NCBI RefSeq assembly: GCF_017255295.1
Contig: NZ_JAFKDE010000002.1
Coordinates: 248,001-312,000, forward strand
Source: Nitratireductor aquimarinus
GTDB lineage: Bacteria; Pseudomonadota; Alphaproteobacteria; Rhizobiales; Rhizobiaceae
Direction of reading: 5' to 3'
DNA length: 64,000 bases
Position numbers and translations under genes: made by a program. Shown in pieces: positions 6,684 to 12,906 of the stretch (position 1 is its first letter; each line of letters opens with the position of its first letter). The notes under the pieces were generated by a model, which worked only from the letters and a program-made list of their open reading frames with translations, ran no database searches and was not told where the DNA came from.

Positions 6684-7014
6684 TCCTGAGATGCTTATCA
6701 CGAGCTTCCTTGAGTGTGTCGATGAGTTCTCGCCGGAAGCGGTCGAGGCTGCATGCCTGCGCTATCGCAAGGGCGAGGTGAAGGGCCATGACGGACGCTT
6801 TGCGCCTTCCACCGCCATGTTCACCCAGCAGGTGAAGGAGCGGCAGAAGATCATCCACCTCAAGAGCAACCGGGGCAGGGCGCTTCCTACGCCACAGACA
6901 GCCACAGACAGCGCTCCCATCGTCTCCAAGGAAAAGATGCAGGCTTTATCTGACTGCATGCATGGACGGCGCACATGGGACAGCCTTGCAGAACAGTACG
7001 GCGTGAAGACCTGA
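6604..7014 (+). CDS. Phage protein in replication segment, 136 aa
   Basis: The GTG at 6604 has a GGAG eight bases upstream but overlaps the previous gene by 80 bases; the ATG at 6634 is the alternative start. The product has helical segments LITSFLECVDEFSPEAVEAAC and a positively charged loop GEVKGHDGRFAP, resembling partner proteins encoded beside phage helicase loaders. The C-terminus (SLAEQYGVKT) is helix-turn-helix-like. Function unproven. Confidence 0.65.
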   Translation: MNTEGKKRSLMAITIMLNSFPAQSGIDPEMLITSFLECVDEFSPEAVEAACLRYRKGEVKGHDGRFAPSTAMFTQQVKERQKIIHLKSNRGRALPTPQTATDSAPIVSKEKMQALSDCMHGRRTWDSLAEQYGVKT

Positions 7015-7017
7015 CCG

Positions 7018-7314
7018 ATGGTCAATTGGACCCGCGATCTATGGCGGCTGGCGATAGCCGACTGGGGAGACTGGGAACAACGCGAAGCAGATTATCACGA
7101 AGCGAAAAGAGAGCTTGAACATGGCTTGCAGCAAAGAAGCAATGGAAAGCAACCAGATTGCGAAGGCGTATTACGCGGGTGCGACCGCAGAGGAAATCTC
7201 AGAGCAGTACAACCGCTCGATCAAGTACGTGATGGAGCAGGTGCGGAAGTACGACCGTCAACAGAAGCGCGTGAGGCAGCAGATCGCAGCACGGCGCGCA
7301 AGAGAGCCGCTTAG
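7018..7314 (+). CDS. Possible small protein overlapping the next gene
   Basis: ATG 7018 begins a frame whose first 40 codons look protein-like (VNWTRDLWRLAIADWGDWEQ and a charged helix), but from 7121 it runs under the better-supported gene in another register and becomes Arg/Gly-rich. Either only the N-terminal part matters, or the two frames were once one protein joined by a +1 shift near 7115-7125. Confidence 0.35.
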   Translation: MVNWTRDLWRLAIADWGDWEQREADYHEAKRELEHGLQQRSNGKQPDCEGVLRGCDRRGNLRAVQPLDQVRDGAGAEVRPSTEAREAADRSTARKRAA

Positions 7315-7405
7315 GGCATCGGGCCAGTATCGCGACCTCACGGGCATGCTTATGGGCGATCCAGTGGTTGGCAGGGATGCCCTTTCCCGAAAGGAGGCAG
7401 CATGA
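7121..7405 (+). CDS. HTH-like small protein, 94 aa
   Basis: The product contains an apparent helix-turn-helix (IAKAYYAGATAEEISEQYNR with a following helix) and a basic C-terminal half. GAGAG precedes ATG 7121. The stop overlaps the ATG of the TnpB-like gene (7402-7405), and an AAGGAGG for that gene lies within its last codons. A DNA-binding role is inferred from the fold pattern. Confidence 0.65.
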   Translation: MACSKEAMESNQIAKAYYAGATAEEISEQYNRSIKYVMEQVRKYDRQQKRVRQQIAARRAREPLRASGQYRDLTGMLMGDPVVGRDALSRKEAA

Positions 7406-8511
7406 GCAAGAAACCAGCGAGCGCAAACTCCATCGTCTACAGCGTTGATAGCGGGCGGGCCATGCAGAGACTCACCATCAAACTTCGCTTGCGCGACAAG
7501 CACTCCGCCGAACTTAATCGCCAAGCGCGTGCGGTGAATTTCGTCTGGAATTATTGCAATGAGACTAGCGGGAATGCGTGGCGAAGAGATCGCCGTTGGC
7601 TTTCCGGGTTCGATTTAGGCCGCCTTACCGCAGGCTCTTCTAAGGAGTTGGACCTACACGCACACACCATCAAGAATGTTTGCCAGCAGTTCTCCAGATC
7701 CAGAGATAAGGCCAAGCGTGCGTCCATCCGCTGGCGCGGTCGTAGGTCTCTTGGATGGGTACCGTTCAACACCGGTCATGTGTCGTTTGACGGAGATGCG
7801 CTGAAGTTTCGGGGCCATTGTTATCATCCTATGCACCTCAACCCGCGTCTGAAAGCAGGCATGAAGATCGGTGCCAGCAGCTTCAATGCAGACAGTAAGG
7901 GGCGCTGGTACATCAATCTGACTATCGAAGTTGAGTGCGCTAACCGCGCGGAATCTACGCATGTCGGCGTTGATCTCGGATTGAAGGACTTGGCCACGCT
8001 CAGCAACGGCAAAAAGATCGAGATGCCGCGCCTATTTCGCAGTAGCGAGGAGATGTTGGCGACGGCGCAGCGAGCGGGGAAGTCGAAACGCTCCCGCGCC
8101 ATTCATCGTAAAATTGCTAACCGTCGCAAGGATTTCCTGCACAAGGCCAGCACGGCTTTGGCGAAAGAATACGGGCTCATCGTCATCGGCGATGTCAGTC
8201 CGTCGAAATTAGCTCAGACCAGGATGGCAAAGAGCGTGCTCGATGCTGGCTGGTCGGACTTCAAACGAATGCTCTCGTACAAGGCAATCATGCATGGCGG
8301 TGGCACCATTGAGGTTTCGGAGCGACTGACAACCCAGACCTGTTCGGAGTGCGGCTCTCTGCCGCCTTCGAGGCCGAAGGGTATCGCAGGTCTTGGAATA
8401 AGAGGATGGGAATGCAGTGAGTGCGGAGCGGTCCACGACCGCGACGTGAACGCAGCGAAGAACATTCTCCGTGTCGGACTGGACACGCTAGCAGTAGGAG
8501 CCTCGACATGA
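7402..8511 (+). CDS. TnpB-like protein lacking the RuvC-II glutamate
   Basis: A 369-residue OrfB/TnpB family protein (ancestor group of Cas12). It has an N-terminal WED/REC-type region from RLTIKLRLRDKH, RuvC-I with Asp191 in HVGVDLGLK, a zinc finger CSEC...CSEC (about 313-342), and RuvC-III at HDRDVNAAKNI (Asp346). At RuvC-II, where active TnpB has an acidic E in VIEDL, this one reads VIGDVSPSK (Gly263), while a nearby VSERLTTQTC carries Glu307 that could substitute. No TnpA or element ends are seen. Both ends overlap phage genes by ATGA and it has an AAGGAGG site, so it is expressed as a phage operon gene. It may be a rearranged nuclease or an RNA-guided repressor. Confidence 0.9.
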   Translation: MSKKPASANSIVYSVDSGRAMQRLTIKLRLRDKHSAELNRQARAVNFVWNYCNETSGNAWRRDRRWLSGFDLGRLTAGSSKELDLHAHTIKNVCQQFSRSRDKAKRASIRWRGRRSLGWVPFNTGHVSFDGDALKFRGHCYHPMHLNPRLKAGMKIGASSFNADSKGRWYINLTIEVECANRAESTHVGVDLGLKDLATLSNGKKIEMPRLFRSSEEMLATAQRAGKSKRSRAIHRKIANRRKDFLHKASTALAKEYGLIVIGDVSPSKLAQTRMAKSVLDAGWSDFKRMLSYKAIMHGGGTIEVSERLTTQTCSECGSLPPSRPKGIAGLGIRGWECSECGAVHDRDVNAAKNILRVGLDTLAVGAST

Positions 8512-8789
8512 GCGCCGGAGCCATGAAACTCCGATCTTCAGGCCGAGGAGCAGTCACACCGGTAGAGCGCATGGCGGAAGCGATATTGGCAGAGCACGAA
8601 AGGAATGGTCGCTGCTATGGATACATGGCCCGCGCGGGCCTAGAGGCCATTCGAGAGCCAAGTCAAGCGATGATAGAGGCGGGCTCTCTCGCCTTTTCAG
8701 AAGCAGCCTTTGAATGCGGAAAGCCAAGCAAGGAAGCACTTCGCCATGCATGGCAGGTGATGATCGACGCGGCACTTTCCGAAACCTAG
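8508..8789 (+). CDS. Phage protein after tnpB, 93 aa
   Basis: A 93-residue soluble protein whose ATG overlaps the TnpB stop (8508-8511), with AGGAG upstream. It contains VERMAEAILAEHERNG and PSQAMIEAGSLAFSEA, the repeated helical pattern of small phage proteins annotated only as hypothetical. The region after tnpB, where a mobile element would carry its guide RNA and right end, is thus coding sequence. Confidence 0.75.
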   Translation: MSAGAMKLRSSGRGAVTPVERMAEAILAEHERNGRCYGYMARAGLEAIREPSQAMIEAGSLAFSEAAFECGKPSKEALRHAWQVMIDAALSET

Positions 8790-8809
8790 CGGCAACACAC
8801 GAGGACAGC

Positions 8810-9517
8810 ATGAAGATCAAAGCGCGCTCCAAGGCGGCAAAGCGCAGGGCAGGGAGGCCACGCAAGGAGGGGGTATTGCGTACCGAGAGCGGGCGTATCT
8901 CACGTTCTGCTGATTCAAAGGCGTTGGAGGAGCGCTTGACGCTGGAGGCGGCGACATGGAAGCGCCGGCAAAAATGGGTTGAGCCCGAAAGGGACGATAA
9001 GGGCAATATCACCGTCCCCGGATACTGGCACACCGATCAGAGCATGTCGATTGAGGAAGCCCGCAAGCCGGAGCATGGCTCTGTCATTCATGCATGGAAG
9101 GTGGCGCACGATAAGTTCATCAAGAAGCATGGCCCGGACGAGCCAAACCCCATGATGTTCACAGCCAGCGATTTGGAGACGGCGCGGAAGATCCACGAGG
9201 CATATATTGATTACCGCGTGGCAATCGCCTCACGCAATCCGCGCTCATCCAGTGACTTCGGCTCACCTGGTGGGTTTGATGGCTCCGATCCGTTCAACAG
9301 CGAGAAGGCTAAGCGCGACAAGAGCGCCATCAACCGGTGGGTTGGCGAGGACCGCAAGAGCGGCATTCGCGGGGCCATTCTCAAGAGCGGGCCTTTCGGC
9401 TTCATGGCTGTAGAGGCCATTGTGTTCGAGAACAAGGCAGCAAGCAGCATGATCGGAGACCTGCGCTTGGCTCTCAATGCGGTGGATAGAGCATCAAGGT
9501 TAAAGCGCGCCGCATGA
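8810..9517 (+). CDS. Last early gene, 235 aa, possible late regulator
   Basis: The frame is open from 8714, but ATG 8810 has a GAGGA site. The N-terminus is very basic (KIKARSKAAKRRAGRPRKEG). The middle is mixed and the C-terminal 80 residues form a helical domain (KSAINRWVGEDRKSGIRGA to DLRLALNAVDRASRL). It is the last gene before a 300-bp stretch with hairpins and a terminator, the usual place for a late antiterminator such as Q, but I see no known antiterminator motif. Confidence 0.7.
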   Translation: MKIKARSKAAKRRAGRPRKEGVLRTESGRISRSADSKALEERLTLEAATWKRRQKWVEPERDDKGNITVPGYWHTDQSMSIEEARKPEHGSVIHAWKVAHDKFIKKHGPDEPNPMMFTASDLETARKIHEAYIDYRVAIASRNPRSSSDFGSPGGFDGSDPFNSEKAKRDKSAINRWVGEDRKSGIRGAILKSGPFGFMAVEAIVFENKAASSMIGDLRLALNAVDRASRLKRAA

Positions 9518-9521
9518 GTGT

Positions 9522-9653
9522 TGATGTTTTTTACATCAGAAGGGCTTGACTTCATCCGGCGATTATGGGATGAAATGGGATAAGGCGCTTTGCGCCGATA
9601 GGCACCACGCCAAGCCTATTCGCTAGTCGTGCTTGCGATTGTGAGCGCACGAC
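9522..9653 (+). ncRNA. Candidate structured RNA or leader between early and late genes
   Basis: No gene is seen from 9518 to 9828. The stretch holds a series of inverted repeats: TGATGT/ACATCA (9522-9538), GGCGC-TTT-GCGCC (9584-9596), TAGGC/GCCTA (9599-9618) and GTCGTGC/GCACGAC (9626-9653), and ends at the terminator 9711-9751. CTTGAC at 9545-9550 could be a -35 element, but I see no convincing -10. It could be a small RNA, an antitermination site or a processed leader. Confidence 0.4.
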
Positions 9654-9710
9654 CGGCACATAAACAGAGGCTCGAAGGACTGCCATTCTTCGGTCGCGCA
9701 CTAAACAACA

Positions 9711-9751
9711 CCCGCCCCGCCTCTCAACGATGCGCCTCTGGGCGGGTTTTT
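9711..9751 (+). terminator. Rho-independent terminator after early operon
   Basis: CCCGCCC (9711-9717) pairs with GGGCGGG (9740-9746), followed by a T5 run. It lies downstream of the rightward early genes. Late expression must originate beyond it or read through it by antitermination. Confidence 0.8.
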
Positions 9752-9828
9752 CTTTCACAGCTAGCCCACCACTCCTCGAACAACACAGAAGCTCCCTAAG
9801 CCAAGCGGGTGCAGATGGTGGGCATCCT

Positions 9829-10023
9829 TCAAGAGCCATATGGCTCCATACGGTGAAGAAGCGCACGACAGGCTAACGCGGTTCTCCGGTCACATCCATT
9901 GCGCTTCATCGTCACAACGGAATTAGCGGAGATGCCAAGCAGCCGGGCACACTCGGCGTCGGAACGGGCAAGGCCAGCCGCTTTCATCGCGGCCAGCCAT
10001 TCGGTGAATAGTTCAGGGGTCAT
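9829..10023 (-). CDS. Small HTH regulator of reversed cassette
   Basis: A 64-residue protein consisting of one helix-turn-helix domain: ARSDAECARLLGISANSVVT with a following basic helix, similar to phage YdaS/Cro-like proteins. ATG 10023 has a GGAGG site and overlaps the upstream stop. It is the third and last gene of the leftward cassette. It could bind the perfect dyad in the cassette's own promoter (10641-10657), giving autoregulation; that link is inference. Confidence 0.75.
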   Translation of the reverse strand: MTPELFTEWLAAMKAAGLARSDAECARLLGISANSVVTMKRNGCDRRTALACRALLHRMEPYGS

Positions 10024-10289
10024 AAATCCTCCAGTATTGGCGCATCAATCAAATGCCCATCAAATTGTTTGCGCGGGTGGTATCCAACAAATAGCCATTG
10101 ACCCATCTCTGTGCTGTTCCGCCCCGTTCTCGACCATTCATGGCGCTGGAACCAATACCCAGCACCGCATTTGCATACCCATATTCGGTAGCCATTAACG
10201 CCTCTATACCCGTCGAAAGGCATCCATTGTGTAACGCGGCAATCAGCATCAGCGAAGTCGGTGGGCTCGAAATTCTTCTTTAGAAGCAT
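10020..10289 (-). CDS. Zinc-ribbon-like small protein, 89 aa
   Basis: Eighty-nine residues with two or three Cys (CRVTQW, WVCKCGAGYWF) and many aromatic residues, suggesting a half zinc ribbon or small beta barrel. It overlaps the next gene by ATGA. I do not recognise it. It is carried in the reversed three-gene cassette, so a role useful to the lysogen or in phage defence is possible but unproven. Confidence 0.65.
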   Translation of the reverse strand: MLLKKNFEPTDFADADCRVTQWMPFDGYRGVNGYRIWVCKCGAGYWFQRHEWSRTGRNSTEMGQWLFVGYHPRKQFDGHLIDAPILEDL

Positions 10290-10339
10290 GGCGGGTCAAA
10301 TCCCGATCAAATGAGTGAGGCGGCTTCTGCCGCCCCTTC

Positions 10340-10612
10340 TCAGTCAATGTTGGCTGCAATCAGTTCGTGTGACGCATAGTCCGCACCGGTCCAGTTGCGC
10401 TGCGTCCAGCGGCGCTCGATGTCACGACGCTCGCATTCAAGCTCCCATTCGCGGTCGTGCAGGGCATTCCAAGCGTTGGAAAGTTCTTTCGTGATCTGCT
10501 CGCCAGCCTCAGCGCGATCGTTCATGTCGGCAAGCTGCGCCTGAACCGTGGCGATAGCTGCCTCATTCGCTGCGATATCTTTGTTGTACTGGCGCTTGGT
10601 GTACTTGGTCAT
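10340..10612 (-). CDS. First gene of reversed cassette, coiled-coil protein
   Basis: A 90-residue charged helical protein (KRQYNKDIAANEAAIATVQA, then repeated Glu/Arg/Trp helices), probably coiled coil through most of its length. ATG 10612 has GGAGAG upstream and lies about 19 bases after the predicted start of transcription. A GC-rich hairpin (GGCGGC-TTCT-GCCGCC, about 10319-10335) follows its stop. Function unknown. Confidence 0.75.
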   Translation of the reverse strand: MTKYTKRQYNKDIAANEAAIATVQAQLADMNDRAEAGEQITKELSNAWNALHDREWELECERRDIERRWTQRNWTGADYASHELIAANID

Positions 10613-10637
10613 GTCTCTCTCCTGTGTTGATGACCTA

Positions 10638-10666
10638 TATATACAAGCTACTTGTATGATGGTCAA
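10638..10666 (-). promoter_or_regulatory. Promoter with 17-bp operator for reversed cassette
   Basis: On the minus strand TTGACC (10666-10661) is followed after 17 bases by TATATA (10643-10638), a near-consensus sigma-70-type promoter. The perfect dyad ATACAAG-CTA-CTTGTAT (10641-10657) occupies the spacer and part of the -10, so a bound repressor would block RNA polymerase. Confidence 0.8.
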
Positions 10667-10758
10667 TAGGAGAAATGCCAGAAAATCAAAATAATTTGTA
10701 TGTTTCTCGCTAGCTGCAATATCCAACTGGGTTTGATTGCAGATGGTGGGCACCTAAA

Positions 10759-10897
10759 CAGGACGCAGGCGGGATCGATCCGCGCCCGTCCTGAGCCGTC
10801 AGCAGACTTGGCTGGTACCCTAACTTGCTGGCGGCATCTCAATTCAGTGCAACCTTAGATTTTAATGCAAAAATTGCACAAAACTCCTCTCAGGAGC
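10759..10897 (+). promoter_or_regulatory. Late leader with conserved element shared with prophage 2
   Basis: CAGGACGCAGGC (10759-10770) begins a strong stem AGGACG/CGTCCT (10760-10792) with GGATCGATCC at its centre. A second element at 10866-10887 reads TGCAA-AAAT-TGCACAAAACTCC, followed by CTCCT-CTC-AGGAG (10884-10896), which would sequester the ribosome-binding site of the next gene. Both blocks recur at 45312-45497 in prophage 2. Confidence 0.6.
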
Positions 10898-10902
10898 CCA
10901 CC

Positions 10903-11163
10903 ATGCCATCCACCGGGATACGCATACATCCAAAGCGCCCGGTAGCAGATGGCATTCTATTCGATGATCTGGAGAACTTCGGCCCCAAGGAGCGCGCATT
11001 CCTCGCTGCTCGTGGCGTCGTCTTCTGCACTCAATTCAAGGCCAATGGCAGAACCTACAGCGGCAACATCATCGCAACGTCTTGGGATCATGCAGAGAAC
11101 ATCGCATTTGGTCGCGGGCTTGATGAGGAAGTCATTGGTGTTTGCGTCAGGCCATCAGCATAA
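10903..11163 (+). CDS. Pre-terminase protein shared by both prophages, copy 1
   Basis: An 86-residue protein starting at ATG 10903 after AGGAG (a longer upstream frame would run through the conserved element). It has a beta-rich N-terminus (RPVADGILFDDL), a conserved LAARGVVFC strand, TSWDHAENIAFGRGL and EEVIGV. By hand alignment about two-thirds of positions match the protein at 45521-45796 in prophage 2. I know no function. Position before terminase in both phages suggests a role in packaging, late control or a conserved moron. Confidence 0.8.
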   Translation: MPSTGIRIHPKRPVADGILFDDLENFGPKERAFLAARGVVFCTQFKANGRTYSGNIIATSWDHAENIAFGRGLDEEVIGVCVRPSA

Positions 11164-11213
11164 CCACCCTCTCAGCAAGACCACACTGAAACAGGAAACC
11201 CCTGATAGCTGTC

Positions 11214-11585
11214 ATGACTGAAGATACAGCAAAGAAACAGGATCACCTTTTCAAGCCCGGTCAGTCGGGCAACCCAAAGGGCAGGCCGAAGGGTGCGCGC
11301 TCCAAGCTGGGCGAAGCATTTCTAGAGGCGATGCACGACGATTTCAACGAGCATGGCGTGGAGGCAATCCAGAAGGTCCGTGCAGAAAAGCCAGATCAGT
11401 ATCTGAAGGTCATCGCATCCATCCTGCCGAAAGACATGAATGTGAATGTCAATCAGACGGAAGGCTTGTCGGATGAGCAGATCATTGAGCGCATCCGCGC
11501 CCTCGACGCCACCATCAGACCTTTCCTCGACGCTTCAGGAGAGGATGCTGTTGACGGCGGAGCTAGCGCGCCGACAGCGCACTAA
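11214..11585 (+). CDS. Probable small terminase subunit (DUF5681)
   Basis: A 123-residue protein starting LFKPGQSGNPKGRPKGARSK, the signature of DUF5681 proteins found before large terminases. A helical segment and an acidic C-terminus follow. It overlaps the large terminase gene by 41 bases. Small terminase subunits recognise the packaging site; here that role is inferred from position and family. Confidence 0.75.
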   Translation: MTEDTAKKQDHLFKPGQSGNPKGRPKGARSKLGEAFLEAMHDDFNEHGVEAIQKVRAEKPDQYLKVIASILPKDMNVNVNQTEGLSDEQIIERIRALDATIRPFLDASGEDAVDGGASAPTAH

Positions 11586-12906
11586 CCGCCTCAAGCACTA
11601 CAAGCCCTACGACAAGCAGAAAGAGTTTCACCACACCGTCAAGCGCGAACGTCTGTTCGTGGCGGGCAACCAGCTAGGCAAGACGCTGGCTGGCGCGGCA
11701 GAGACCGCAATGCATCTCACGGGCCGCTATCCGGATTGGTGGCAGGGCAGGCGCTTCGACAAGCCTATCGTGGCTATCGCTGGCTCTGAATCATCCGAGC
11801 TTACCCGTGATGGTGTGCAGCGCCTGTTGGTCGGGCCTCCTGATCGTGAAGAGGAATGGGGCACCGGCTTCATCCCGCAGGATACGATTTCAGGCCGCAC
11901 CCGCAAGATGGGTGTTTCCAATGCGCTGGATACGGTCACGGTTCGGCACGTGTCGGGCGGGCAGTCTACGCTCTATCTCAAGAGCTACGATCAGGGCCGC
12001 TCCAAGTGGCAGGCCAACACAGTTGATTTCGTCTGGTTCGATGAAGAGCCGCCAGAAGACGTTTACTTCGAGGGCATAACGCGCACGAACGCCACGAAGG
12101 GCAGCGTCATGGTGACGTTCACCCCCCTCAAAGGCATGTCGAGCGTTGTGGCTCGCTTTTTCCTGGAGGAGAGTGACGACCGCGCCAAGGTCACGATGAC
12201 CATTGAGGACGCGGAACACTTCACCCCGGAAGAGCGCAAGCAGATCATTGACGGCTATCCGGCCCATGAGCGTGAAGCGCGCACCAAGGGCATTCCGACG
12301 CTTGGCAGTGGTCTGATCTTCCCGGTGGTGGAAGAGAACATCATTGTTGAGCCTTTCGACATCCCGAAGATCTGGCCGCAGATCGGCGGCATGGACTTTG
12401 GTTACGATCACCCATTCGGCGCGGTTCGGATGGCATGGGATCGTGACAACGACACGGTTTACATCACCGCAGACTATCGAGAGCGACAGGCCACACCGAT
12501 CATTCACGCGGCAGCATTGAAGCCGTGGGGTGACTGGCTCCCATGGTCATGGCCTCACGATGGATTGCAGCACGACAAGGGCAGCGGCGACCAGCTTGCC
12601 AAGCAATACGGCGATCAGGGGCTCAACATGCTTCCTGAGCGCGCCACGTTCGATGATGGGACGAACGGCGTGGAAGCTGGCATCTCGGACATGCTGCAAC
12701 GAATGCAAACGGGCCGGTGGAAAGTCTTCTCCAACTGCCACGCATGGCTTGAAGAGCGCCGCCTGTATCACCGCAAGGACGGGAAGATCGTGAAAGAGCG
12801 TGACGATGTGATTTCAGCATCGCGCTACGCCTTGATGATGCTCCGCTTTGCCTGCGTGAAGCCGAACAATAAGGGCTGGGACTTCTCCCCCCGGAAGGTA
12901 GCTTAA
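11545..12906 (+). CDS. terL: Large terminase subunit (packaging ATPase/nuclease)
   Basis: A 453-residue motor that translocates DNA into the prohead and cuts it. Walker A is GNQLGKT (residues 41-47), Walker B is FVWFDEEPP, and the C-terminal nuclease domain begins with GGMDFGYDH. The frame is open further upstream, but ATG 11545 follows AGGAG; a TTG two codons later is an alternative. The stop overlaps the portal start (TAATG). Sequence character is that of podoviral headful terminases. Confidence 0.95.
   Translation: MLLTAELARRQRTNRLKHYKPYDKQKEFHHTVKRERLFVAGNQLGKTLAGAAETAMHLTGRYPDWWQGRRFDKPIVAIAGSESSELTRDGVQRLLVGPPDREEEWGTGFIPQDTISGRTRKMGVSNALDTVTVRHVSGGQSTLYLKSYDQGRSKWQANTVDFVWFDEEPPEDVYFEGITRTNATKGSVMVTFTPLKGMSSVVARFFLEESDDRAKVTMTIEDAEHFTPEERKQIIDGYPAHEREARTKGIPTLGSGLIFPVVEENIIVEPFDIPKIWPQIGGMDFGYDHPFGAVRMAWDRDNDTVYITADYRERQATPIIHAAALKPWGDWLPWSWPHDGLQHDKGSGDQLAKQYGDQGLNMLPERATFDDGTNGVEAGISDMLQRMQTGRWKVFSNCHAWLEERRLYHRKDGKIVKERDDVISASRYALMMLRFACVKPNNKGWDFSPRKVA

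Larger units (their letters stand above)
9810..10752. repeat. 15-bp direct repeats flanking a reversed gene cassette
   Basis: TGCAGATGGTGGGCA occurs at 9810-9824 and again at 10738-10752, and CCAA-N2-GGGT precedes both copies. The repeats enclose exactly the three leftward genes 9829-10612 and their promoter. This suggests a cassette gained or lost by recombination between short repeats. Confidence 0.7.

Noticed and set aside
7402-8511. A complete IS200/IS605-type insertion element
   Set aside because: There is no TnpA gene, no hairpin ends, and both gene ends overlap phage genes, so I call only the protein.
9552-9866. A 104-codon minus-strand frame
   Set aside because: It crosses the terminator and the flanking direct repeat and lacks a ribosome-binding site.
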